From positions 31,195,489 to 31,259,488 of the forward strand of contig OY759224.1 in assembly GCA_963662175.1 (NCBI GenBank): a stretch of DNA of 64,000 nucleotides, read 5' to 3'. Shown here in pieces: positions 10,919 to 21,131 of the stretch. The notes beneath the pieces were generated by a model. The model had not been told where the DNA came from. It saw only the letters and a program-made list of their open reading frames with translations, and made no database searches. This DNA comes from Aradus depressus (Eukaryota; Arthropoda; Insecta; Hemiptera; Aradidae). Within the stretch, counting starts at the first letter, position 1. Each line of letters begins with the position of its first letter. The position numbers and the translations under genes were made by a program.

Positions 10919-11032
10919 GTGTATATGTATGTGTATGTATAATATACATACACATACATATACACTTCGATGAACAACAAAGGATTGCTCTTAAAAATTT
11001 TAAAGTTGTCAAGTCACTATTCTCCCAAATTA
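10852..11032. repeat. Foldback inside the PLE
   Basis: TAATTTGGGAGAATAGTGAC at the left returns inverted as GTCACTATTCTCCCAAATTA at the right, with near-perfect arms of about 90 bp meeting at TATAATATAC near 10942. Part of the PLE coding region is therefore duplicated head to head. Confidence 0.9.
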
Positions 11033-11040
11033 TATTAATT

Positions 11041-11305
11041 TAACCACCCTTCCTTTCGTCCGATATCACTGAAATTTTGCAGGTTATGTTCTCATTGGGT
11101 TTTGACTTCAAATATGAAATTCAATGTTGATAACATTCATTACATCGGCAGTTATTAGGGGTTTTGAATTCAGCTCCCTCCCCTGAACCACCCTTCCCTT
11201 CGTCCGATATCACTGAAATTCAACAGGTTATGTTCTCATTGTTTTGACTTCAAATATTAAATTTAATGTTGATACATTCAATACATCGTCAGTTATTAGA
11301 GTTTA
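11041..11305 (-). repeat. Repeat A, two tandem modules
   Basis: CGTCCGATATCACTGAAATT and CATTCATTACATCGGCAGTT each occur twice, about 125 bp apart, showing module duplication inside the repeat. Confidence 0.8.
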
Positions 11306-11459
11306 TGTGTGTTTATATGTGTTTTATATGTACCATATAAAGTGTACTTTTTAGTATTCTCAACAACTTTTATTTGAAAAGAGTTTTGGTTATGTCGTAA
11401 ATATAAGCTAAATTAGCTAGTTATTATTTTATTTAATTTTTTACAATTATTTTTATTAT

Positions 11460-11723
11460 TAATCTCATGTATGTCCGACCGTAATTATTAATATATTATA
11501 TCATATATAATATATTATATTAAATTATAATTAAAAACAGTTTCTTCTGTATTTATTAATATTATTAATTTTGTACTCATATTTTCAAATATTTATTTAT
11601 TAATTTCATTTTATTTTTTAGTAGTATTGTTAATTCTAATCCATGTGTGTCAGATCTAAGACTTAATATCTATTTATGTACCTAATTTATAAGCTATCTT
11701 AATGTCAACATATAATAAATAAA

Positions 11724-11755
<32 letters not shown>
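11460..11755 (+). mobile_element. LINE 3' UTR fragment with (ATT)n tail
   Basis: ATAAGCTATCTTAATGTCAA, then AATAAATAAATATT(ATT)n at 11725-11755. Same family as 6560-6693. Confidence 0.6.
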
Positions 11756-12143
11756 CTTCAGTCGGTGAATTAGGCTAGGACAATTAAATTAATACCCCTT
11801 TAAAAGAGGTCTGAAACTACACTATATTCTCTGTCACTTCTGCTTTAACAAATAATAAAATTTAGTTTATATGAAAAATATTTTCTTATTTCACATACTA
11901 CTACTTCTACCTACTCAAACAAAAGAGAGAGTAAATACTTTTGAAAAAATGTTTTATAAAAAAAAATATAAATGAAAAGAATTTTTGTATTAAAAGCTTA
12001 AAACTCTTCAAAGACCAACAAAGGAGTGGAACTTTATTATTAAATTTCTTATCCCGTCTTTTTGTCATTTTAATGTAGAAAAGTAGGTTTATGTATATAT
12101 ATATATTTTTTTTTTCATTGCAATTTGTACATAATTAGTATAT

Positions 12144-12397
12144 ATGGAGGGCTCAGTGCACAAGTGAACAAAGTCCATTTTTTTCACTTTGTGAGGTTTT
12201 TCGTGCCAAATAGGCGTAAAAGTAATATCTTGCAGTGCTACAGTGAACCAAGTCCTTAGTTGATTCTAACGCCGCAGGATAGCAGCTTGTATCAAGTCCT
12301 TGGCCTCAGTTTTTCATTCATAAAAAAAAACTTTGAGAGCCATTTGCTCGGAATCAGATGTGATGGACTTGGTATACTTGTGCTCTGAACCCTCCAT
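12144..12397. mobile_element. MITE with about 30-bp terminal inverted repeats
   Basis: The left end GGAGGGCTCAGTGCACAAGT pairs with the right end ACTTGTGCTCTGAACCCTCC. Similarity continues to AAAGTCC on the left and GGACTTGG on the right. It is flanked by TATAT/ATATA, consistent with a TA target. It is about 250 bp and has no ORF. Confidence 0.8.
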
Positions 12398-12539
12398 ATA
12401 GAGTAGTTGATGTGGAACCAATCGATCACTTGATGAAGATCAATAGTTCTCACAACGAAACTACGCAATATCGCCCAAAGTGTGACGAAAATGAAACAAA
12501 ATTAGAAAATTGGCTTTATTTTTACTTCCTTATACGTTT

Positions 12540-13340
12540 TGTATGATTGGAACTTTGTGAGTGAGCGATCTAACGCAAAAGCGATTGTAGCAATCAACTT
12601 GAAATTCTAATGAAGAAGTATGATCTGCTAACTTAGTTCTGATAAACCTGAATGCTCCATTCTCACATATCAAAGCACTGGCTCAACTCCGTCAATCTGG
12701 CAAGTATTGTCTTAAAATCAGTCACAAAAATAATGAATACACCCTTAAATCCCCAGGAGCTTTGTACAATCTGTTATAAAAACGAATTGGATGACGTATA
12801 CCACTTGTCAACATCCTATCCGATATACTCCCCCATTAGAAGCCACTTCCTGCCTCAGAGTGTCAGTATAGACCGATCCAACTTTCATACATTACTCCTG
12901 GCCCATAATAAGAATGATATCTCAAACATTTTCTATTACTTAATCAGCGCTCTGAAACTTAGATCCTTCATTGTTAATCAATAATATATTTCAACTTACA
13001 TATTATATTGACATTCAATACCTACATCCCCCACTCCATATTTACTGTCTTTGTTACATTATTATTATTATTATTAAATTTATTTATACTTTTTTTATTT
13101 ATTTATGTTATTTATTTAGTTTTTTAAGGTTTCTTTATATATGCCATTATTGTTCTGCTGATCAATCTATAATTTTGGAAATGTTAATGTTAATATTGTA
13201 AAAGTAATGGTTAATGTATAGGGGTGATCCCTTTAAACAATAAAAATTATAATAATAATTATTATTATATATTGTTACCTTAGTTCTGATTAGATTTTAT
13301 TCCACTTCGGGGCCTAAGTAGGTACATTTCGTTACAGCTA
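12540..13340 (+). repeat. Repeat D, split by a LINE insertion
   Basis: The left part ends ATCTGCTAACTTAGTTCTGA (12624) and resumes at CTTAGTTCTGATTAGATTTT (13279) through CTTCGGGGCCTAAGTAGGTA. The same order is found at 15470-15900 and 28270-28520. Confidence 0.7.
12644..13278 (+). pseudogene. 5'-truncated LINE with 12-bp TSD, copy 1
   Basis: Flanked by a perfect TSD CTTAGTTCTGAT at 12632-12643 and 13279-13290. It encodes the ORF C-terminus: first NAPFSHIKALAQLRQSGKY in one frame, then after a frameshift near 12740 PQELCTICYKNELDDVYHL and YPIYSPIRSHFLPQSVSID, stop at 12984. CxxC-x11-H is the zinc-knuckle-like C-terminal motif of several non-LTR clades; the final Cys is Tyr here. The 3' UTR ends in an AAT/ATT tail. 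Copy 2 is at 51990-52510. Confidence 0.85.
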
Positions 13341-13526
13341 ACTCATTGCACATTAAGTATGTTGAAACGAGCGTGGTATGTTCTTAGGTCCCTTCATTAG
13401 GTCACAATGTGCGAAATATAGAAAAGAGAAAGAACACAAAATAACAATTATACGGTAAGTCTTATACTATATTATTACTTCCTTAGCATAGAGGTATAGG
13501 GGAAGTCACGTAATCGGCCAGAAATT

Positions 13527-13752
13527 CAGCACAAGGTTCAACAATAATTGAGATATTTGCCAGGCATACATATTTATATTAACCTAAGAGTACCTGAGGT
13601 GAAAGGGTCCCCTCCTCTGGTAAAACCTTTGATAGAGACTTCCACCTCCTGGTTTTACCAGAGGAAGGGGACCCTTTTACCTCAGGTACTCTTAGGTTAA
13701 TATAAATATGTATGCCTGGCAAATATCTGAATTATTGTTGAACCTTGTGCTG
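13527..13752. repeat. PLE-type foldback
   Basis: The arms run from CAGCACAAGGTTCAACAATA to GGTAAAACC and back inverted, about 100 bp each with few mismatches, around a 23-bp loop (13629-13651). The right arm leads directly into a hammerhead core. The left arm is cut within that core by a repeat A stub (13480-13526). Confidence 0.88.
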
Positions 13753-13782
13753 ACGATGGCGTAAGCCGAAACCGGTACACAT
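13745..13782 (+). ncRNA. Hammerhead ribozyme, type I
   Basis: TTGTG-CTGACGA-T-GGC-GTAA-GCC-GAAA-CCGGTA|CACAT. The CUGANGA and GAAA boxes are intact, stem II is 3 GC pairs closed by a GNRA loop, and stem I UGUG/CACA pairs perfectly. Stem III is the minimal self-complementary ACCGGU. The predicted cleavage triplet is GUA, after 13777. One U lies between CUGANGA and stem II, as in all copies here. Hammerheads are established features of PLE terminal repeats. Confidence 0.8.
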
Positions 13783-13959
13783 TTAAGTATATGTTTGTGG
13801 AATTAGACAATATAAGTGTTCAAAAAAAGTGTTTTATCTATCATTTTATTTTACTAGTTAAAGAGCCCTTAGGCAACATTTAGGACTCCCATTGTAGATT
13901 TAATAGGGAAGGGAGAAGAGCATTAGATGCTTAGGTCCCTTGGTCCCTATCTATTTTCA

Positions 13960-14232
13960 GTACTAACTGATCTAATAATAAATCAGAGAGCTGTCCCCCG
14001 CCAGTATCTGACTGAAAGCTGGCTTTCCAAAATGAACGAGTGGGCGGACAGCAACTCTCTGTTCTTTTATTAAAAAGTCATAAATTATGGACTTAGACAG
14101 AAACTAAATTTACCTTCTCCGACCTTTCTGAACTTACAAATATATGGTAGAGCAAAATATACATATTTCAATCCAAAACTCTCCGATTTTTAAGTTGGGA
14201 ATAGGAGACATTTTGTGGAAATTTGTAGTAAA
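13960..14232. other. Nothing recognised
   Basis: No repeat or coding signal placed. Confidence 0.35.
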
Positions 14233-14271
14233 TAAATAAAACTAACTTATTTTTTGAAATATTGTCTATTG
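14233..14271. mobile_element. PLE terminal fragment
   Basis: ACTTATTTTTTGAAATATTG matches the outer arm of the foldback at 29978-30195. Confidence 0.6.
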
Positions 14272-14277
14272 AAAAAA

Positions 14278-14831
14278 AAATCGTCGGTGAATCACCATTT
14301 ACGTACTTCCCCAGCACGAATTATTCAATTACGTTTTCGCTCTCCCTCCAAAGCTAATCCACTTTTTGGACTAAAACTCGATATTTGACTTACATAATGA
14401 CTTCTAAATACAGATATTAAATGCATTACATCGGCAGTTATTAGGCGCAGTTATAAATCGAGCTTCACCTCCCTTCTCTTTGGTGGATTCCGCTGAAAAT
14501 TAATAGATAATCTCCTTATAGGGAATATACATATCAAATTCCGTGTCAATAAATTCATTACAACGGCAGTTATTAGATTTTTTGTGTTAAGCCTCTATCA
14601 ACCCCCCTTCCCTTTGGCCTATTTGACTGAAAATTAATAGATGTCGTTCCTTAGAGGGTTCTGGATAAACATACAATATTTTGTGTCGATATATTCATTC
14701 TAACGAGAGTTATCATTTTCACAGGCACACACCGACCGACAGTCATAATTTTTTTTTTTTTCATTTTTGAAATCAGCAGGTTGTAAAACATGAGATTCCG
14801 TTGAAAACTCCGCATCGAATTTCTAACCTAT
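14278..14831 (-). repeat. Repeat A, near full length
   Basis: TCGTCGGTGAATCACCATTT, TACTTCCCCAGCACGAATTA, ACGTTTTCGCTCTCCCTCCA, three spaced CGGCAGTTATTAG-like modules and the AACATGAGATTCCGTTGAAA end. It is interrupted before its last bases by the MITE at 14832 and resumes at about 15094-15125. Confidence 0.9.
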
Positions 14832-15093
14832 TATATATCGCACTTTTACTGGAACAGTGACCTATCTCCTAATAGTGGCCTATTCAGCTTAGCTCTCTTT
14901 TTACGCAAGAAAATTTATGGTTTTCGAAAATTAACATAGACTTATATATTTTTTTTGATGAAAAATATTCAGTATTTTGCACAAGGTCCTTTTTCCAGTA
15001 AAAATTTGGACAATTTTTAACCGAAAAATGTCTTGACCTGAAAATTGAAATTTCTTGAGTTAGGTCACTGTTTCGGTAAAGCTGCGATATATA
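14832..15093. mobile_element. MITE nested in repeat A
   Basis: The ends TATATATCGCACTTTTACTG and TTCGGTAAAGCTGCGATATA are inverted copies, extended inward by AACAGTGACCTA / TAGGTCACTGTT. The target is TATA within repeat A. It is 262 bp; the 72-codon minus-strand frame inside it has no recognised motif. Confidence 0.8.
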
Positions 15094-15144
15094 ACTTTCC
15101 ATTTACTTTGATATAGCTGAGGAAATATACAAAATGTATATAAA

Positions 15145-15415
15145 AACTGCAGGTGAACAAGATAACTGCTGATAGAATGTATCCATACCAAATTTTAAAT
15201 GTATACTCACAAATCCATAGGGAAGACACCTATTAATTTTCAGCTAAATTTACTAGAATAACACCCAACAACTGCCTGTAATAAATTTATCGACAAGAAA
15301 TGTAGTATGACCATTCAGAAGTCCCTGAATTAAATACCTATTGACTTTTTAAATAAATCGGTAGATGGGTTCAAAAATAGACTGAGTTGAGTAATTCGCG
15401 CTGGGGAAGTAAATC
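15145..15415 (+). repeat. Repeat A, decayed
   Basis: AACAAGATAACTGCTGATAG, AGACACCTATTAATTTTCAG, and a GCGCTGGGGAAGTAAATCGA end. Confidence 0.75.
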
Positions 15416-15469
15416 GAGTTTTCAACAGATTTTCACGTTTCAAGGTCATCTGAATAAATTTTCGCGATG

Positions 15470-15900
15470 ATGTCTGTGCGTGTGTGTGTACTCCAACGCA
15501 GAAAAGATTATAGCTATGAATTTGAAATTTGATATACAGAACTCATATGTGCTAACTTAGATCTGATTAGATTTTGGCCGAAATCGGACTAAAATTGATA
15601 CCAGTTTACTTTGAACATAAGGTACATTTCACAAGATACCGCTTATATTTATGACGTAATCTAAAATTGTTTCAAATAAAAGTTGTTAGGAGAACTGAAA
15701 GACACTGAAAGGAACATTTTACACGCATTAATTTCATCTAAGGTCGATTTACGCGAAAACGGTTCGTCCAATCGAAATATTTGTTCTAACCAAAAATGTT
15801 CCTTATTAAATTTAGGATGGGTTCAATACAAAAAAAGTTATAGAGCCCCAAAAAAATGTTACTTTTTTTATTAAAAACAATAAAAATCAAGAAAAAAAAA
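15470..15900 (+). repeat. Repeat D
   Basis: ATGTGCTAACTTAGATCTGA, TTGTTTCAAATAAAAGTTGT, and GGTCGATTTACGCGAAAACG match 28270-28520 in order. Confidence 0.7.
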
Positions 15901-16112
15901 ATTAAATATATGTGATATGGCAATAACATTTTTTTTATACCAACTATGTTTTATAGACAGGTAGTGGAATCCAAATAGGTCTTTCCAATTAACCGGGCTA
16001 CGATTCCGGTTCAATGGAAGACTACTCCAAAATATTGGAGAATAGATTAGAGTAAATATAATAAGAACGATGAAGTTTGAAATATATAAAAGAATATAAC
16101 AAAGAAAAGAAA

Positions 16113-16443
16113 GTATGCGTGCTTGAGTTCTGAGCTCAAGGTCGTGGGTTCGAAACCCGACCTAGGCCCTTAGTTTATTTTATCTGGGAGGTAAAATAAA
16201 TTAAAGCACGCCGTCCTTCGGATGGGACGTTAAGCGATGGTCCCGAGCCTGTACGATGTCTGGTACTCGTTAAAGACCCCTACCCTAGATGAATAAAAAT
16301 TTAGGGTAGGCAAAATTTAGGACTACCACAGTAGAGTCGGGCTCATGTCCACCAGAGTGACGTAAGAGCTCTCTGGTAGTAGGCGATATGACCTCGTAGT
16401 TAAAGCCCGGGCATGAGTCATAAAACCTAACCTAACCTAACCT
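16113..16443 (+). mobile_element. SINE-A, slightly 5'-truncated
   Basis: Starts at GTATGCGTGCTTGAGTTCTG inside the A-box region, keeps the B box GGGTTCGAAACCCGACC, and ends (CCTAA)n. Perfect 12-bp TSD AAAGAAAAGAAA at 16101-16112 and 16444-16455. Confidence 0.93.
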
Positions 16444-16455
16444 AAAGAAAAGAAA

Positions 16456-16950
16456 ACCTTGTGAGATGGAGTTGGCTAACTGAAAATAATAAACAAAAGA
16501 TCAACTGAATAAAAATAAAAATGAACTTAATATTATGGGTAAAATAGTTTTTATTGGATTTGATGGGATGACGGCTATATGTTGAGATGATGGTGGCTAG
16601 GTGATAAGATGCACTGCCGGGTGATGGCCAGGCTGCGCAAGTAGATAAGCACGATGCACTGTCGGTGAAGTCCCAGTAGGCTACTGACCAGCTTAAGTAG
16701 AACCTACTTTAGTAAATATTAGGAGAAGTAGCCTTAGTAGGAAGGAGTCTGTAAACAAGTTCGACTTCAATCCAAAATAACAAACTCAAAAAAATACTAA
16801 TTTAAATTGAAATATTAAAATTTCAAAATAATGCCGAAACATTTTTTTACAGAACTTACTCTCTTTCAGCTTTCTCGATATAAGACATTATTCAATATTG
16901 GTAATTGAGGCAATGAAGGTATTTTAATTTTGTAAACAATATTTTCTACA
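16456..16950. other. Nothing recognised
   Basis: Contains two imperfect direct repeats around GATGCACTG (16609 and 16653). No gene. Confidence 0.4.
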
Positions 16951-16960
16951 TTTCATTTCA

Positions 16961-16993
16961 GACGTTTCGACACTCTAGTCATTATCAATTCTA
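16961..16993 (-). ncRNA. Decayed hammerhead-like motif
   Basis: The minus strand reads TTGATAA-T-GAC-TAGAGT-GTC-GAAA-CGTC. Stem II and GAAA are intact, but the first box has C3 to U and G8 to A changes. Probably a PLE relic. Confidence 0.45.
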
Positions 16994-16999
16994 AAAAAA

Positions 17000-17514
17000 A
17001 CAAAACTCTTTTAAATAACAATAACATTATAATTAAGATTTTAAATTAAGAATGTACCTTAAAGTCCAATGTAAAGACGAATCAAAGCCGATTTATCATT
17101 CTTTTTCAAATTATTAAACAATAAAATTGACTGTCCTGATCAACTTTCACTCGTAAATTTCAATATTGCCTCACGTACTTGTCGTTTATTTCTCCCCTTC
17201 TCACCTAATTTTCATTACACTGATTATGGGTTCTATTCCCCCATACATCGATTTCAAAGGCAGTATTTCTGATAAATTCGATTTTTTCACAGACAATATA
17301 AATACTATCAAATCAATTGTGTAGAAATGGTGATATAAAGCATTACAGTACTTATTTAAGTGTTTGTTAATTAAAGTAAATTTTAAATAATTGTTATTAT
17401 TATATTTGTACATATCAAAATAATTTTATTTTAATTATTGTTTATTTATGACGTATTTCATGAGGTTAATTGTAAATCATTTTATTTTGTTTTATTTATT
17501 TTATATTATTTCAT
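17000..17514. other. Nothing recognised
   Basis: AT-rich sequence with only short open frames. Confidence 0.4.
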
Positions 17515-17903
17515 GTGAGGAGTTTGGAGCCAGAGCGGACCAAACCACAATTTTTCGGAAAATGAGTTATTACCATCCTGATGTTGGCATAGGTTCCCTT
17601 TTTTCAAAACCAGTGTGGCTCACTTGGTTTCTTCACTTCAGTCATAGATAGCAGCACTTTTAGTTTAGTCCACAAATATTTTGTGCATATATTTTCAAAG
17701 TCACAATGGATCATACGGCCTTCAAAAACTTTATAGAACACAAAAAGGGATCACTCATCCAATACTATTCTAAAATTTCAAATATAAATAAATATTTGGG
17801 GCCCATTTATGGAGATAAACAAAATGTACTCAATTTTCAATTGCCATTTTCTTCCTGTTCAGTTTCAACCAGTTGGTCCGCTCTGGCTCCAAACTCGTCA
17901 TTT
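17515..17903. mobile_element. MITE with about 27-bp terminal inverted repeats
   Basis: GAGTTTGGAGCCAGAGCGGA at the left returns as TCCGCTCTGGCTCCAAACTC at the right. Flanks ATTTCATGT and ATTTTATAT agree at 7 of 9 positions, which would suit a MULE-like 9-bp TSD (inference). Two short ORFs inside have no recognised domain. Confidence 0.7.
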
Positions 17904-18027
17904 TATATACCTTTTTCCTGTAATAGGCTTTGCCGGTAGAAATAAATAAATAAATAATTACAATTTCCATAACTTTTATTTCACATATTATTAAAAATAC
18001 AGATTAGGACTCACCTAAATCAACTTG

Positions 18028-18165
18028 ATATAAGAAAGTTTTATTACGACAGTTTATTACGCTGTACAAAGAAACAAAGAAAACTACTGTGTTAATGAGC
18101 AGTATGAAATGAATTTGAGTGCACTGTAAAAACGTGGTTGGTATGCAAAAACCCTATAATGGCCA
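18028..18165 (-). mobile_element. MITE-G copy
   Basis: ATATAAGAAAGTTTTATTAC at the left, TTACGCTGTACAAAGAAACA in the middle, and GTGGTTGGTATGCAAAAACC at the right match the MITE-G copy at 23702 reversed. Confidence 0.65.
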
Positions 18166-18285
18166 TATAATTTTTTGTTTCAATAATTTCCAATGTATAA
18201 AGAGGCTTGTAGAACCTATAAACTGATTGGGGGAATGTTATCAGTTTGGGAACAAATATTGTCTTTTGATATGTTGAACTTTGTT

Positions 18286-18305
18286 GGGGGGGGGGGGGGG
18301 GGGGG
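18286..18305. repeat. G homopolymer, 20 bases
   Basis: An uninterrupted G run, followed by further G-rich sequence to about 18390. Another run of 16 G is at 18674-18689. The proline-rich minus-strand frames across this stretch are run artefacts. Confidence 0.95.
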
Positions 18306-18721
18306 ATAAGTGGAGGGGGTGGGGGGTGTGGAAGCAAGGGGATTTTGCAAACACAGTCCTGGGGGCGGCGGGCGGGGGGGGGTCTGATTGCCGCCGGCAG
18401 CTTGGAGACAAAATTGATATCCGTAATCGGCTTATCTCGGAGCTGACGTAGCACCCCCTCAATTTGCATGAGTGAAACCGGCGGTACAATTTAATTGTCT
18501 CCTTAGCATCGGCCCCCAGACCTTCCCCCCCCACCCTTCTTACACGGTTATCAACCCAGAGACCCAATATAACCTGCCCCCCCCCTCAAAATTATATTTC
18601 CTAAAATGAAATTAACTTCAAATCTTCCAAACTTTCGTGGCGATAATTAATCCATTACTGGCTCCAAGGACGTGGGGGGGGGGGGGGGGTAATTACCCTC
18701 CCCCAAGTCATTATGAAAGTA

Positions 18722-18800
18722 GTCGGTGAAACACAGAGAATGTACTTCCCCAGAACATATTAATCAATTAACTTTTCGCTCCCCCTCCGAATCCAGTCGA
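18722..18800 (-). repeat. Repeat A terminal fragment
   Basis: GTCGGTGAAACACAGAGAAT and TGTACTTCCCCAGAACATAT, then TTAACTTTTCGCTCCCCCTC. Confidence 0.8.
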
Positions 18801-19435
18801 CGTACACTGAGGCAAGAGGCATCAAAACCTGATCAAAAGGAGATTTTAAGTAGGGAGTGAAGGTGGGTTTACTTGCATACACATGTACAAACATAAACAA
18901 GACCATTGCAGCCTTTTAATAAACTCTACATTGCCTCAGTCTATATTTATAACGTGTTAAAACCCAATCTTTTCAATTATTTTATTGTCTTAAATATGGA
19001 GATCTCTTCTCAAGGTAAGTGTTCTGAATTATAATTACTATCATTAGCGTCACTGCTTAATAAAAAACTACTGAAAAAAATCAGTTTTCGTTGTTGCCTG
19101 GCACTCGCTCTTTCACCTTATTAAAGTATTTTCATCAGATAACCTTAAAATGGAATCCATTTGGGAACTTTAAAATTATTATAAATTCGTCCGAAGAAGA
19201 CGCAGACGTTTAATTTTCGTGAATTTTTGAAGAAAATGAATCTATTGCAATTTCTAATTTCAGTTACCTAATATGAATTGTATATTTCTCATAAGCTGTA
19301 TGAGCTAAAACACTCTTGAGGAGCTGGTGTATTTGTAAAATACAGTACTCAATGAAGGGTAGGGGAATTTTTTAAGTATTTTTTTTGTGTTCAGCACACC
19401 AAAAAACATGTACATACGTTTCATAATTTTAGCCA
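18801..19435. other. Nothing recognised
   Basis: Moderately AT-rich with no motif placed. It could be unique host intron or spacer. Confidence 0.4.
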
Positions 19436-19439
19436 GAAA

Positions 19440-19828
19440 TTTCTTTATTTTGCCCCAGTATGCAACGGTTCGCTCTAGTATTCAATAGTTGACTTACATA
19501 TGGGCTTCTAAATTCTTATAACAAATTTTGTGTCGACACATCCATTACATCGGTAGTTATAAGAAGCTATGTTTTAAGCCTCCCCCAAACCTTCTCTTCC
19601 GTTCCGTCGAGTTGGCTGAAAATCAATAGGTGTCATCGTTGGAGGATTCTGGATTCACAATGTTTAGTGACGATATATTAATTCTATTGTAGTTATCGTG
19701 TACACAGACACAGACATCTTTTTTCATATTTGGATTCTGGAGGTCAGAATACATGAATTCAATTGAAAACTCTGTATCGATTTATGTTAGATTACATAAC
19801 TTCCTCTATACCCTCTGGGGAAGTAAAA
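19440..19828 (-). repeat. Repeat A, long copy
   Basis: GACTTACATATGGGCTTCTA, TTTGTGTCGACACATCCATT, GGCTGAAAATCAATAGGTGT, and the ATAACTTCCTCTATACCCTC / TGGGGAAGT hairpin end. Confidence 0.85.
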
Positions 19829-20110
19829 GAGCCGGTCTGTTTCCAGAATCCTTTAAGGACAACACCTTTCGATTTTGAGCCAAATCGGCGATAAGAAAGG
19901 GCATGATTTGGGGGGAGAATAACACGGAAACTCCAATAACTGCTGAAGTAATGAATGTATCGACGTGAAATTTTATATTTTAATCCCAAAGCTAATCAGG
20001 ACGACATATATGAAGGTTCAGCCATATCGATCAAAGATAAATGAGGTATTAGAGGGGGCTTTTTGGTTCCTCAAAGGCCCTCAGGAGGAGAGGCTTCTGA
20101 CAAAACATCC
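19829..20110 (+). repeat. Repeat A, opposite orientation
   Basis: CCAGAATCCTTTAAGGACAA, CCAATAACTGCTGAAGTAAT, and TGTATCGACGTGAAATTTTA. It forms an inverted pair with the preceding copy. Confidence 0.75.
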
Positions 20111-20179
20111 CTCTAAAAGTCTAACTATAGGCTATTATAGTAAATATTTCTTGAGGGTGAGAAGGGTTTTATCACCCTT

Positions 20180-20558
20180 GTGACGTAGGGCTTCCTGAAG
20201 CTGAGAAGTGGATCCTTGGTAAAGGGCAGACTATACCAGAAAGGATGTGTGTGGCCGACCTGTATCTTCCGGAACTAGAGAACCTCGCCTTCCTCCAGCC
20301 CCGCAGCTAAATCTCCAGGCTCCTATATCCGACAACACATAAATATAGACACAATACAATTTATAGGTGAGTCGGCCCATAGTCTGCCTGTCTGCTCCTT
20401 CTTCCGCAAGGAACAAATTTGTAACATTTGAGAAGACATCTATAAACATTTAAATAAGAATAGGATTTAAACGTACAGTAAAAAAAAAAAAAAAAAAAAA
20501 CAGCCTTACCGACCAAGAAAGGTTAATTACTGTGATTAAAAAAATTAAGATTATTAAT
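20180..20558. other. No gene recognised
   Basis: More GC-balanced than its surroundings. Only short frames, plus an A20 run near 20480. Host origin is possible, but nothing supports an exon. Confidence 0.4.
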
Positions 20559-20569
20559 ATATTATAAAA

Positions 20570-20835
20570 GAGGGCGCTGGTAGCTCCGTGGTATGCATGC
20601 TTGCCTTCTGAGCTCAAGAACGTGGGTTCGAAACCCAACCGAGGCCCTTAGTTTATTTTATCTGGGACGTAAAATAAACTCAAGCACGTCGTCCTTCGGA
20701 TGGGACGTAAGAGATGGTCCCGAGCCTGTAGAATCAGGCTCATGTCCACCAGTGTGACGAAAGAGCGCTCTGTTAGTAGGCGATATGACCTCGTAGTTAA
20801 AGCCCGGGCATGAGTCATAAAACCTAACCTAACCT
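20570..20835 (+). mobile_element. SINE-A with internal deletion
   Basis: Starts GAGGGCGCTGGTAGCTCCGT, keeps the B box and the CCTAA tail, and lacks the segment between the CTGTAGAAT junction and CATGTCCACC. Perfect 11-bp TSD ATATTATAAAA at 20559-20569 and 20836-20846. Confidence 0.93.
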
Positions 20836-20986
20836 ATATTATAAAATCAATTATTATTATTTTAATACAAACAGCTGTTAGGACTGGAGTAATTTAATTA
20901 GTGAATAAATATACAAAGATGGACTAGTCGCATTTTGTTTTAAAACGAAATGTGAACAACCAATGAATGGAGAACAAAATACGACG

Positions 20987-21131
20987 TATTTAGGTTCATA
21001 GTGACCAGAAGAAGGGACCTGCAATTGTCCCGAAATATTGTCCAACGAAGAAAAAAGAAGACACCTCTGGAAGAAAAAAAGCCGGAAACAACCAAAAGTG
21101 GAACATCCCAGAGAAGTTTAAGAAACACATT
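20987..21131 (+). mobile_element. 145-bp PLE-like insertion with TSD
   Basis: Flanked by a perfect 11-bp TSD AAAATACGACG (20976-20986 and 21132-21142). The empty site is visible in repeat H copy 1 near 2980. The insert carries a hammerhead-like core and the block GGAAACAACCAAAAGTGGAA, shared with the foldback at 30902-31140. Confidence 0.85.
20996..21043 (+). ncRNA. Hammerhead-like motif, altered core
   Basis: GACC-AGAAGA-A-GGGAC-(8-nt loop)-GTCCC-GAAA-TATT. Stem II has five perfect pairs and GAAA is intact, but the first box reads CAGAAGA instead of CUGANGA. The same variant occurs at 31006-31050, so it is a subfamily trait and not random decay. Confidence 0.5.

Larger units (their letters stand above)
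9812..11032 (-). mobile_element. Penelope-like element (PLE) remnant
   Basis: Minus-strand element. The broken GIY-YIG endonuclease domain (10490-10918) is followed downstream by a pseudo-LTR-like segment (9812-9945) with a decayed hammerhead. This order, ORF and then a ribozyme-bearing terminal repeat, is that of PLEs. The same terminal segment forms the foldback at 46080-46445. The reverse transcriptase part is absent. The far end is an inverted duplication (10852-11032). Confidence 0.75.

Noticed and set aside
15925..15960. Further MITE-G copy
   Set aside because: Only a TTATACCAACTATG-like stretch matches; too short and diverged.
17448..17939. Pair of short ORFs resembling secreted peptides
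   Set aside because: They lie across the TIRs of a MITE, and one reads through the TIR itself.
18092..18567. Proline-rich minus-strand frames of 108 and 125 codons
   Set aside because: Driven by the 20-G homopolymer and neighbouring G-rich sequence.
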